Translations under genes and position numbers: made by a program
Part shown: positions 51,302 to 59,123 of the stretch, piece after piece
Numbering within the stretch: the stretch's first letter is position 1
Layout of the letters: every line of letters starts with the position of its first letter
The notes under the pieces: generated by a model
What the model was told of the DNA's origin: nothing
The model's input: only the letters and a program-made list of their open reading frames with translations
Databases searched by the model: none
DNA from: UBA4416 sp020846025
Lineage (GTDB): Bacteria > Bacteroidota > Bacteroidia > B-17B0 > Aurantibacillaceae
Direction of reading: 5' to 3'
Length of the DNA: 64,000 nt
NCBI GenBank assembly: GCA_963169295.1
Contig: CAUJDD010000104.1
Span: forward strand, 1 to 64,000

Positions 51302-52951
51302 CTATGCTTCACAACTCACACAATTTACCAAATTCTGAACTGCAATTTCTTTAGATACACTTTGGCTACGTTGATAATACAAGGTTTTAATACCTAATCT
51401 CCATGCCTCAATCATTAGTTTATTAACTTCTTTTACAGGTAAATTAGCTGGAATATTTAGATTTAAACTTTGTGATTGATCAATGAATTTTTGACGGATA
51501 GAGGCTTGTTGAATAATCTCTAGCTGACTAATCTCTTTGAATGTTTTAAACACCGCTTTTTCTTCTTCTGATAATTCTACCAAATGTTGTACGCTACCTT
51601 GATTAAGCATAATCCCTCTCCAAGTTTCTTCATTATCAATTCCTTTTTTTTGTAATAAGGCTTGTAAATATTTATTCTTGCGAATAAAGTTGCCTTTAGA
51701 TAATCCAGCTTTAAAATAATTACTACTATAAGGTTCTATCCCTGGCGATGTTTGTCCTAATATAGCTGATGAAGAAGTGGTTGGTGCCACTGCTAATAAA
51801 GTTGTGTTTCTTAATCCATAATCTTTTAAGACTTCTGGTTCACCATAAATTTCAGATAAACGAGCAGAGGCTTTATTAGCTTCCTCTCTTATGTTTTCAA
51901 AAATTGATTTCGTTAGTTGTTTAGAGCGTAATCCCTCAAAAGGAATCATGTTTTTTTGAAGATACGAATGCCAACCCATTACACCTAAACCAATAGCACG
52001 ATGACGTTTTGCAAAACGATTGGCTGATTGTAGATAATAATTTCCTTCTGTTTTAGCAATAAACTCTTGTAATACCGCATCTAAGAAATAAATTGCCATT
52101 TGCACTGCTTTTGTATCTTTCCACTCATCATACAACTCTAAATTCATAGATGATAGGCAACAAATAAACGACTCATCAAAACTGGATGGTAACATTATCT
52201 CTGCACAAAGATTACTTGCATTAATACTCATACTTTTATCTTTATACACCTGAGGCTTATTAGTATTTACATTATCAGTAAAAAACACATAAGGCATTCC
52301 TTTTTGTTGACGAGCCTCTAACACCTTGGCCCAAATTTCTCGTTTTTCTTTATCTCCTTCTATCATTTCGTGCATCCAGTAATCGGGTACACACACGCCA
52401 AAAAATAGATTTTGTAATGGATTACCAATATCTTTTATTTGAAGAAACTCATTAATATCTGGATGGTCAATATCTAAATAAGCTGCAAAAGCTCCACGAC
52501 GCACACCTCCCTGTGAGATGGTGTCCATAGCTGTATCAAACAATTTCATAAATGAAACCGCCCCACTACTTTGTCCATTATCAGTAACCGCGCTTCCTCG
52601 TCCTCGCAATTCACCAAAATATCCAGAAGTACCTCCACCTATTTTTGTTTGCATAATTACCTCTCCTAGTTTATGAGTAATTCCTTCTATATTATCTGGT
52701 ACATGAACATTAAAACAAGATATTGGTAGGCCACGCTCAGTTCCCATGTTTGCCCATATTGGTGAACTTAAACTCATCCAGCCATTTTCAATTAGTTCAA
52801 TAAAAGCTTCTTTTAGCTCGGGTTTATAAAGACGTTTACTTGCCGCCGTTGCGATTCTGTCTATGGCGCCTTTTACTGATTCGCCTTTAAGAAGATAACC
52901 TCTGTTTAAAATTTGCTCACTCTCTTCGTTGAGCCACCATAATCTGTTCAT
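51302..52951 (-). CDS. nrdA: Class I ribonucleoside-diphosphate reductase, alpha subunit (short, no ATP-cone)
   Basis: Reduces ribonucleoside diphosphates to deoxyribonucleotides with NrdB. Active-site residues are visible: Cys79 (GLPISCFNV), N247/C249/E251 (SNLCAEI), the second redox Cys in ICCLSSMNLE (C264 or C265), the PTTSSSAILGQTSPGIEP phosphate-binding motif, the radical-transfer YYQRSQS and the C-terminal CVSCEA. At 549 residues it starts directly at the catalytic core (LWWLNEESEQILNRGYL) and lacks the N-terminal ATP-cone that controls overall activity. Downstream of nrdB by 21 nt, and placed with it behind a cobalamin riboswitch. Confidence 0.94.
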   Translation of the reverse strand: MNRLWWLNEESEQILNRGYLLKGESVKGAIDRIATAASKRLYKPELKEAFIELIENGWMSLSSPIWANMGTERGLPISCFNVHVPDNIEGITHKLGEVIMQTKIGGGTSGYFGELRGRGSAVTDNGQSSGAVSFMKLFDTAMDTISQGGVRRGAFAAYLDIDHPDINEFLQIKDIGNPLQNLFFGVCVPDYWMHEMIEGDKEKREIWAKVLEARQQKGMPYVFFTDNVNTNKPQVYKDKSMSINASNLCAEIMLPSSFDESFICCLSSMNLELYDEWKDTKAVQMAIYFLDAVLQEFIAKTEGNYYLQSANRFAKRHRAIGLGVMGWHSYLQKNMIPFEGLRSKQLTKSIFENIREEANKASARLSEIYGEPEVLKDYGLRNTTLLAVAPTTSSSAILGQTSPGIEPYSSNYFKAGLSKGNFIRKNKYLQALLQKKGIDNEETWRGIMLNQGSVQHLVELSEEEKAVFKTFKEISQLEIIQQASIRQKFIDQSQSLNLNIPANLPVKEVNKLMIEAWRLGIKTLYYQRSQSVSKEIAVQNLVNCVSCEA

Positions 52952-52972
52952 AAGATATAATTGTATTAAGGG

Positions 52973-53926
52973 TTAAAATAAATCTGCTGCACTAATGCTT
53001 TTATCGTGTTTGGTATAAGCTGTTGGTCGTTTTGCAAAAAAATCATCAAGTTCATTTGCAAACACATCTTCCTCAAACCACTTCATGGGTTTGTATTGTT
53101 CGTATGTAATATTAAATATTTTTTTAAGTTTTATTTTCTCCATAGATTCATCTACACGGTATTTCATAAAATTGAGCATATCGTTTTTTGAAAAGAAACT
53201 CAATTCTCCTTTTTCATAGATCCAATTCAATAATTCTTCTTCGTACTGAATATAGTTCTTTACATCTTGCGACATGCGCTCCTTAATTTCATTAGTTAAA
53301 TAGCCTTCCTCTGCCAACTTATTTAAAATAAAAATTCCAGCATTGGCATGTGTTTGTTCGTCTATCGAAGTCCATGCAATAATATTAGATGTGTTTTTTA
53401 AATATCCTTTAAATCGCGTAAAAGACAAAATATTTGCGAACTGAGAAAACAATGAGGCGTTCTCAATTACAATTGTAAAAAATAGCAATTTAGAAATCAC
53501 ATCATTATTAGCATATAAACTATTTTCAATAAGTTCAAGTTTCTTTTTAAATACAGGAATAGTAAGTAATTGATTAAACTCTTCATTATATCCCAAAACA
53601 TCTAACAAGCGAGAATAAGCTTCGCTGTGTCTAAATTCACATTCTGCAAAGGTTGCTCCTAGTCCATTAAACTCTGGCTTTGGAAAATATTTATAAATAT
53701 CGCCCCAAAATAACTTTACACCAACCTCAACTTGCGCAATACTTAATAAGCTTCGTTTTACAATTTCTTTTTCAACCTCCGATAAATTTGATTTAAAGTC
53801 TTGGATGTCGGCTGTAAATTCTACCTCTTTATGAACCCAAAAGGTTTTATTCATTAAGTCAGTAAATTCTAATACCTCAGGGTATTCAAATGGTTTATAG
53901 TGTACGCGTTTGTCAAAAATGCCCAT
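52973..53926 (-). CDS. nrdB: Class I ribonucleoside-diphosphate reductase, beta subunit
   Basis: Houses the metal centre and radical for NrdA. Predicted ligands: E67 (IAQVEV), E97 and H100 (ECEFRH), E155 (VIENASLF), E190 and H193 (DEQTH). Tyr104 lies four residues after H100, the spacing of E. coli Tyr122 to His118, so a tyrosyl-radical type is expected. E67 replaces the Asp found in E. coli at that position. At 317 residues there is no N-terminal ATP-cone. It is the first gene after the cobalamin riboswitch, with its ATG about 50 nt past the putative terminator hairpin. Confidence 0.94.
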   Translation of the reverse strand: MGIFDKRVHYKPFEYPEVLEFTDLMNKTFWVHKEVEFTADIQDFKSNLSEVEKEIVKRSLLSIAQVEVGVKLFWGDIYKYFPKPEFNGLGATFAECEFRHSEAYSRLLDVLGYNEEFNQLLTIPVFKKKLELIENSLYANNDVISKLLFFTIVIENASLFSQFANILSFTRFKGYLKNTSNIIAWTSIDEQTHANAGIFILNKLAEEGYLTNEIKERMSQDVKNYIQYEEELLNWIYEKGELSFFSKNDMLNFMKYRVDESMEKIKLKKIFNITYEQYKPMKWFEEDVFANELDDFFAKRPTAYTKHDKSISAADLF

Positions 53927-53973
53927 TGCACAGGTTTAGTTAATTGGTTAAACAAATACACAAAAAGCCAGGG

Positions 53974-53996
53974 AAAAAGAAATAGTCATTTCTTTG
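53974..53996 (-). terminator. Putative expression-platform terminator of the cobalamin riboswitch
   Basis: On the minus strand AAAGAAAT (53996-53989), loop GACT, ATTTCTTT (53984-53977), followed by TT, forms an 8-bp stem with a T-rich 3' side between the aptamer and nrdB. This is the right place for B12-dependent termination. The stem is AT-only, so its strength is uncertain. Confidence 0.5.
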
Positions 53997-54035
53997 AACC
54001 TCGTTTTTTATGCGAAAACAAAATTCAAACTGATT

Positions 54036-54120
54036 TGGCAGGTAATCTGACTTTGGTTTATTATACCATTCACAGTTGCGCAACAGTTCAGGAATTTCAC
54101 CTGATTCCCCTATTCTCTGT
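54036..54120 (-). promoter_or_regulatory. Cobalamin (adenosylcobalamin-type) riboswitch upstream of nrdBA
   Basis: The minus strand shows the conserved elements in order: GGGGAATCAGGTGAAATTCC (GGTGAAATTCC at 54102-54092), TTGCGCAACTGT (54084-54073; consensus GCxACTGT), and the B12 box AGTCAGATTACCTGCC (54053-54038). Spacing fits the cobalamin aptamer. It lies in the leader of nrdB, with a putative terminator hairpin between aptamer and gene, so B12 should switch the B12-independent reductase off. This is recognition by sequence; a covariance-model search would confirm the class. Confidence 0.92.
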
Positions 54121-54304
54121 TTATTCAGTACTTATTTAAACAGCCAACTCAGTAATCATTCGGTGGTAAAAATAATTTAAATTTTAAAAGTTGATAGTTG
54201 TATGATAATTTTTAATTATTCACAGATGTTCATTGTTATACACACTTGTTGAAATCGAAGCTAAACTGGTGATTTATATACTATTATGAATTTCTGATAA
54301 AAAA
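54121..54304. other. Gene-free stretch upstream of the riboswitch
   Basis: The 438-nt gap between nrdB and the small membrane-protein gene holds the riboswitch and terminators listed separately. The remaining 180 nt are AT-rich with no credible coding frame. The nrdBA promoter should lie here; the best minus-strand candidate is TATTTTTA (one mismatch to TAnnTTTG) near 54170, without a good -33. Confidence 0.4.
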
Positions 54305-54338
54305 CAAAAAAGCTAACCCAATATTTTGAGTTAGCTTT
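54305..54338 (-). terminator. Terminator of the small membrane-protein gene
   Basis: On the minus strand AAAGCTAAC (54338-54330) pairs with GTTAGCTTT (54317-54309) and a T-run follows. It is placed 27 nt after the stop codon at 54365. Confidence 0.8.
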
Positions 54339-54364
54339 ACTTAATACATTTAAATGTTTATTAT

Positions 54365-54565
54365 TTATTTTAAAGTGCCGTTTCTTTCAGCTTCTTTATT
54401 TTCTTTCATCATACGCACAACCTGATAACCTATTAAGAAGACAATAATAGCCCACATAATAATGTTCGGACCATGTCCTAAAACCTTCATGCCTTTAAAA
54501 ATCCATTGACAAAAATTGCCAATACCATAAAAAACATCGGTCATTGTAATCATTAAAGCATTCAT
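54365..54565 (-). CDS. Small single-helix membrane protein (DUF6341-like)
   Basis: A 66-residue protein with an amphipathic N-terminus (DVFYGIGNFCQWIFKGMKVLG), one transmembrane helix (MWAIIVFLIGYQVV) and a charged tail (MKENKEAERNGTLK). Position next to the DUF6427-like gene and overall form match the DUF6341 family of Flavobacteriia. Function unknown. It has a near-perfect promoter and a terminator of its own, so it is a single-gene unit and likely real despite its size. Confidence 0.7.
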   Translation of the reverse strand: MNALMITMTDVFYGIGNFCQWIFKGMKVLGHGPNIIMWAIIVFLIGYQVVRMMKENKEAERNGTLK

Positions 54566-54577
54566 ATTAAATCTAAT

Positions 54578-54610
54578 TTTGTAAGTTTACAGCACAAAAA
54601 TATACTTTTT
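54578..54610 (+). promoter_or_regulatory. Probable promoter of the DUF6427-like gene, overlapping the divergent one
   Basis: TTTG (54578-54581), 21 nt, then TACTTTTT (54603-54610), one mismatch from TAnnTTTG, 30 nt upstream of the ATG at 54641. It overlaps the opposing promoter, so the two should compete for polymerase. Confidence 0.5.
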
Positions 54611-54627
54611 TTTATAATTCAAGCAAA
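54595..54627 (-). promoter_or_regulatory. Promoter of the small membrane-protein gene
   Basis: On the minus strand TTTG (54627-54624), 21 nt, then TATTTTTG (54602-54595) match the consensus exactly, about 30 nt upstream of the ATG at 54565. Confidence 0.75.
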
Positions 54628-54640
54628 TTTTAGCTAAAAA

Positions 54641-55633
54641 ATGATTGTTTCCCCTTTAAAAAGCAATATTCAATTTTCTCTATTCTTTTTATTATTGCTT
54701 TCTATTCTCATTTGGTTTAGCACTTTTACATATACTTATGTAAACACCGAGAATATTAATTATAAAGAACACGTATTATACAACCTCATTTTTGACAACC
54801 ATTATACATTTTATACCAATCAAATTATTACTTTATTAGTAGTACTAATTGGGGCTTTTTTACTCAATTTTCTAGCTATAGAACAAGAAATTGTTTCGAA
54901 AACAAATTACCTTCCTGCATTTTTTTATATAATTTTTTCATTTTCTGCTACTACTCCATATTTAACCGAACCATTATTGGTTGCTAACCTATTTATCATG
55001 CCCGCTATTTATTTCTTAGTAAATAGTTACCGACAAGAATATGCACTACAAGACGTGTTTAAATCGGCTTTATTTATGGGTTTGGCAAGTTTTTTTTGTA
55101 TTCACTATATCGTACTTTTTCCGTTCGGCTATTTAACCCTTTTTATTTTACGTCCCTTTAATTGGAGAGAATGGGTTATTATGCTTATTGGTCTTACTTT
55201 TCCTTTATATATTTATTTGTGTGTGGCCTACCTTATTACTGGCAAGCCATTTGAAATTTTTGGCATGATGCAAGAGGCAATAAGTAGTATTCAAAAACCA
55301 GAACTATCAACCTATTACATTGGGTTTATTGCTGTTACGCTCCTCATTGTGTTTTTAGCCATATTAAATTACTTAAACAAAGGTTTCGGGGGAAAAGTAA
55401 AAACACAAAAAGCAAAGTATGTTTTATTATGGATGCTTTTAATTTGTACGCCCATCGTTTTTTTTGAGCAAGTATCAGATATGATTCTTTTACCATGTAT
55501 AATTCCTTTAAGTATTTTTATGGGCGATTATTTAGCCGAAATTAAACAAATACGGTTTGCTAATTTTTTGTTGCTTATCTTTATTCTTTCATTTTTAGTA
55601 ATTTATTTTCATGCTTTAAATTTTATAAGCTAA
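54641..55633 (+). CDS. DUF6427-like polytopic membrane protein
   Basis: A 330-residue protein with about nine to ten hydrophobic helices and the internal motif PFGYLTLFILRPFNWREWVIMLIGL, typical of the Bacteroidota DUF6427 family. Function is unknown; the family is often encoded next to DUF6341 and nucleotide-salvage or envelope genes. It is followed after 9 nt by the histidine kinase gene, so the two are likely cotranscribed. Confidence 0.75.
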   Translation: MIVSPLKSNIQFSLFFLLLLSILIWFSTFTYTYVNTENINYKEHVLYNLIFDNHYTFYTNQIITLLVVLIGAFLLNFLAIEQEIVSKTNYLPAFFYIIFSFSATTPYLTEPLLVANLFIMPAIYFLVNSYRQEYALQDVFKSALFMGLASFFCIHYIVLFPFGYLTLFILRPFNWREWVIMLIGLTFPLYIYLCVAYLITGKPFEIFGMMQEAISSIQKPELSTYYIGFIAVTLLIVFLAILNYLNKGFGGKVKTQKAKYVLLWMLLICTPIVFFEQVSDMILLPCIIPLSIFMGDYLAEIKQIRFANFLLLIFILSFLVIYFHALNFIS

Positions 55634-55642
55634 CTAAATATC

Positions 55643-57148
55643 ATGAATATTTACTCGCGAAAACAACAATGGAAATGGGCACTATTTATAGTAGCTCTGT
55701 TTATTGTGTTTACATCGCTATGGTACACCAATCGATTGGTAAATAGCATAAAATATGACGAAGAAAAAAAGATTAGGCTATGGGCAGAAGCTGTTCAGAA
55801 AAAAGCAGGTATTGTAAAATTTACCAATGATTTATTTCAACGCCTACAAGATGAGGAACGAAAAAAAGCCGAACTGTATGCGTTAGCAACCAAACAACTA
55901 AGTTCGGATATGTTTACGGTGTCTGAATTTGTTTTAAAAGTTTTGCAAGACAACACCACGGTTCCTGTAATTTTAACTGATGATCAAGGTAATATTACAG
56001 CGAGCAGAAATTTTGATTCCATAACTGAACGTAATAAAGAAGCGCTACAACTTGAACTAGAAAAAATGAAAAGCCTTTATGCTCCAGTTGTGATAGATGT
56101 GTATAAGGGCAAAAAAAATTATTTATATCATAAAGACAGTCGCTTATTTACAGATATTAAAATCGTATTTGATAGTTTAATAAAATCTTTTATTACCGAA
56201 GTGGCTATTAATAGTGCAGCCGTTCCTGTTATTTATACCGATTCAACTAAAACAAACATTATTGCCATAGGAAATATAAACACCAAAAAAATAGATAGTC
56301 CTGAAAAGTTAAAAGCAACGCTAGCTTCTATGGAGCAACAAAACACACCCATTTTGGTAAACTTAGGTGATGGTATCAAAAATTATATTTTTTATGAGCA
56401 ATCGCCTTTACTTACTCAATTAACATATTATCCTTATGTACAATTTGGAGTAATAGGTTTGTTTTTATTAGTTGCATATATTTTATTTAGCATTTCTCGT
56501 AAAGCCGAGCAAGACCAAGTGTGGGTAGGAATGAGTAAAGAAACCGCACATCAACTAGGTACGCCATTATCATCATTAATGGCTTGGACAGAACATTTGC
56601 GCTCAAGCGGCACTGATGAAAGCGTGATAAACGAAATGAATAGAGACCTTCATCGCTTAACCCGAATTACAGAACGCTTTTCTAAAATAGGTTCCCAGCC
56701 TACTTTACAACAAGAAGATATTTGTTTGGTAGTGCGTAATGCTATTGATTATTTAAAACAACGTACTTCTAAAAACATTACATATCAACTTCATATTCCT
56801 GAGCATGAAATTCCAGTAATGTTATCAGTAGCTCTTTTTGATTGGGTGATTGAAAACATTACTAAAAACGCCATAGACGCTATGAATGGAAAAGGCGAAT
56901 TTACGGTTAGCATCACCGAAATTCCAGAAGGTGTCTATATTGATCTTTCTGATACAGGGAAGGGTATTCATAAATCTAAACTAAAAGCAGTATTTAAACC
57001 AGGATACACAACAAAGCAAAGAGGTTGGGGACTTGGCCTTTCTTTATGTAAACGCATTATTGAAAATTACCATCATGGTAAAATTTTTATACTAAATAGT
57101 GAAGAGGGAAAGGGTACTACCTTCCGAATTTTATTAAACAGGGGATAA
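55643..57148 (+). CDS. Membrane sensor histidine kinase
   Basis: A 501-residue kinase with two membrane helices (about residues 13-30 and 268-288) enclosing a roughly 240-residue extracytoplasmic sensor region. The HisKA-type helix has His303 in SKETAHQLGTPLSSLMAW (HQLGTP rather than HELRTP), and the HATPase domain carries NITKNAIDAMNGKG, DLSDTGKGI and GWGLGLSLCKRIIE. Known relatives in Bacteroidota have this variant H-box. No response regulator is adjacent. Signal unknown. Confidence 0.88.
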   Translation: MNIYSRKQQWKWALFIVALFIVFTSLWYTNRLVNSIKYDEEKKIRLWAEAVQKKAGIVKFTNDLFQRLQDEERKKAELYALATKQLSSDMFTVSEFVLKVLQDNTTVPVILTDDQGNITASRNFDSITERNKEALQLELEKMKSLYAPVVIDVYKGKKNYLYHKDSRLFTDIKIVFDSLIKSFITEVAINSAAVPVIYTDSTKTNIIAIGNINTKKIDSPEKLKATLASMEQQNTPILVNLGDGIKNYIFYEQSPLLTQLTYYPYVQFGVIGLFLLVAYILFSISRKAEQDQVWVGMSKETAHQLGTPLSSLMAWTEHLRSSGTDESVINEMNRDLHRLTRITERFSKIGSQPTLQQEDICLVVRNAIDYLKQRTSKNITYQLHIPEHEIPVMLSVALFDWVIENITKNAIDAMNGKGEFTVSITEIPEGVYIDLSDTGKGIHKSKLKAVFKPGYTTKQRGWGLGLSLCKRIIENYHHGKIFILNSEEGKGTTFRILLNRG

Positions 57149-57224
57149 ATTGCTTTGTTGATAAATGGATTTAGCTTTATAAAACTAAGCTCTTTAAAAT
57201 CTTTACCTTAGAAAAAAATAATTT

Positions 57225-58640
57225 ATGCAAAAATCACAATCATCTTTTATCGCATTAATATCTGTGTTTTTCTTTTGGGGATTTGTAGCTGCTAGTAATG
57301 GTATTTTAATTCCACTTTTTAAAGAAAAATTTACTCTCAGTCAATTTCAATCACAGTTAGTAGATTTGGCTTTTTATGCCGCTTATTTTTTTGGTTCTAT
57401 CATTTATTTCTTAACCTCTCGTGCCACAGGCGATCCAATTAATAAAATAGGATATAAAAAAGCTTTAATTATTGGATTGATGATTTCTGCGGCGGGTTCA
57501 TTAATTTTTATTCCCGCCGCATCGGCTAATTCTTATGTGTTATTATTAAGTGCTTTATTCGTGATAGGCTTAGGTTTTGCATTACAACAAATAGTGGCTA
57601 ATCCCTTTGTTATCAATTTTGGAGATAAAGAAAAAGGTGCTCAACGTTTGAGTTTAGCGGGAGGAATTAATTCGTTTGGTACAACCATTGGTCCTGTACT
57701 TTTAAGTTATGCTTTATTCGGGAACATAAATGCACCAGCTGCTTCCGATAGTAGTTTAGAAGCAGTAAAAACACCTGCATTAATTTTATTTTCGTTGTTT
57801 GTATTATGTTCTGTGATACTTTGGTTTTCAAAATTACCTCAGATTTCAAACGAAGATGTAAATGAAACAAGCGACTTAGGCGCATTAAAATATCCTCAAC
57901 TTTCTTTAGGTATGTTAGCCATTTTTATTTATGTGGGTGTTGAGGTAACTATACAAAGCAACATGGGTGCTTTACTTGAGATGCCCGAAATTAAAGGATT
58001 AGACCACACTCAAATTTCGCATTTTATTTCTTTGTATTGGGGTAGTTTAATGATTGGCCGATGGACGGGTTCTTTATCGGTTTTTAATTTAAGTAAAATC
58101 GCTAATCGCATGATGCAAATAGGAACACCTTTTATTGCATTTGGTGTTATATGTGGTGTAAATTATTTAAGAGGCAGCAACATCAGTGATTATTGGTTTT
58201 ATATACCATATATTGTTTTGGCCACTATATTATTTATGGTTTCTGGTAATAACCCAGCACGCACATTATTTATATTAAGTTTAACAGCCTGTGCAATGAT
58301 GGTATTGGGTGTAGTAAGTTCGGGCAATTTAGCCTTATATTCTTTTTTAAGTGGTGGATTGTTTTGCTCAGTAATGTGGCCTTGTATATTTGCTTTAGCC
58401 ATAAATGGATTAGGAAAATATACCAATCAAGGTTCATCGCTTTTGGTAATGATGATTTTAGGAGGTGCTATTATTCCACCACTTCAAGGTATGATTGCTG
58501 ATGCTACTAATCCTCATAGTTCATATATAGTTACTGTATTTTGCTTTGCATATCTAGCTTGGTATGCTTTTAAAGTCCCACATTTTTTTAAACAACAAGG
58601 TGTCGAATTTGAATCGAATTCAAAAAGCGCAGGCCATTAA
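57225..58640 (+). CDS. Sugar MFS transporter (FucP/NagP-like)
   Basis: A 471-residue, 12-helix proton symporter of the FHS family. N-terminal signature FIALISVFFFWGFVAASNGILIPLFKEKF, then LALQQIVANPFV-like LGFALQQIVANPFVINFGD, and SLYWGSLMIGRWTGS. Relatives import L-fucose, glucose/galactose or N-acetylglucosamine. Because it leads an operon encoding a GH20 hexosaminidase and a glycosylasparaginase, GlcNAc is the best guess. The following unknown gene starts 18 nt later. Confidence 0.88.
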   Translation: MQKSQSSFIALISVFFFWGFVAASNGILIPLFKEKFTLSQFQSQLVDLAFYAAYFFGSIIYFLTSRATGDPINKIGYKKALIIGLMISAAGSLIFIPAASANSYVLLLSALFVIGLGFALQQIVANPFVINFGDKEKGAQRLSLAGGINSFGTTIGPVLLSYALFGNINAPAASDSSLEAVKTPALILFSLFVLCSVILWFSKLPQISNEDVNETSDLGALKYPQLSLGMLAIFIYVGVEVTIQSNMGALLEMPEIKGLDHTQISHFISLYWGSLMIGRWTGSLSVFNLSKIANRMMQIGTPFIAFGVICGVNYLRGSNISDYWFYIPYIVLATILFMVSGNNPARTLFILSLTACAMMVLGVVSSGNLALYSFLSGGLFCSVMWPCIFALAINGLGKYTNQGSSLLVMMILGGAIIPPLQGMIADATNPHSSYIVTVFCFAYLAWYAFKVPHFFKQQGVEFESNSKSAGH

Positions 58641-58658
58641 AAATTAATTTCTAAAAAC

Positions 58659-59123
58659 ATGAAAGTAACTGTAAATGTAAAACTTATAAACTCAAAGTTT
58701 AATCAAGCGTATGCTGATAAAGAAAATGAAGGGCTTGAAACAGAAGATAATTACCGATACTTGTGGGAAGACGAGTTTGAAGTGTCGGGTGATGTAACGC
58801 ATTTTAAAGTGAACAATCAAGGCGCTTATGTTTTGAAAGGTGTTTACCCTAATGGAAAATCATTTTCGTTTGAAATTGAAAATATAATGTTGGTGGAATG
58901 TACCTTAAGTAACGGACAAATAACACAACTTCCATTTTCTAAAAAAGCGATTAGCAAAACCGAGAAAAAAGAAACTCCTCAAGGCATAATTTTTAATGTG
59001 TATTTAAAAAGTGCTAATCCGGTTATAAATCCCATGACGGGAGTTTATATTTTAAAAGAAGATTTTCCAGAAGAATTAATCGCTTTGGTAAAAGAACAAG
59101 ATGATGATGAACAAGAAGAATAG
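58659..59123 (+). CDS. Unknown 154-residue acidic protein in the glycan operon
   Basis: No signal peptide or membrane helix; a beta-rich domain (KVTVNVKLINSKFNQAYADKENEGL, GDVTHFKVNNQGAYVLKGVY) and an acidic tail (VKEQDDDEQEE). I do not recognise a family. Its 3' end overlaps the GH20 gene by 23 nt and it lies 18 nt after the transporter, so it is cotranscribed with the glycan genes. Possible roles are purely contextual. Confidence 0.6.
   Translation: MKVTVNVKLINSKFNQAYADKENEGLETEDNYRYLWEDEFEVSGDVTHFKVNNQGAYVLKGVYPNGKSFSFEIENIMLVECTLSNGQITQLPFSKKAISKTEKKETPQGIIFNVYLKSANPVINPMTGVYILKEDFPEELIALVKEQDDDEQEE

Noticed and set aside
53900..54139. 79-codon plus-strand frame between nrdB and the DUF6341-like gene
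   Set aside because: It is antisense to the cobalamin riboswitch, whose conserved boxes explain the sequence; the peptide has no recognisable features.
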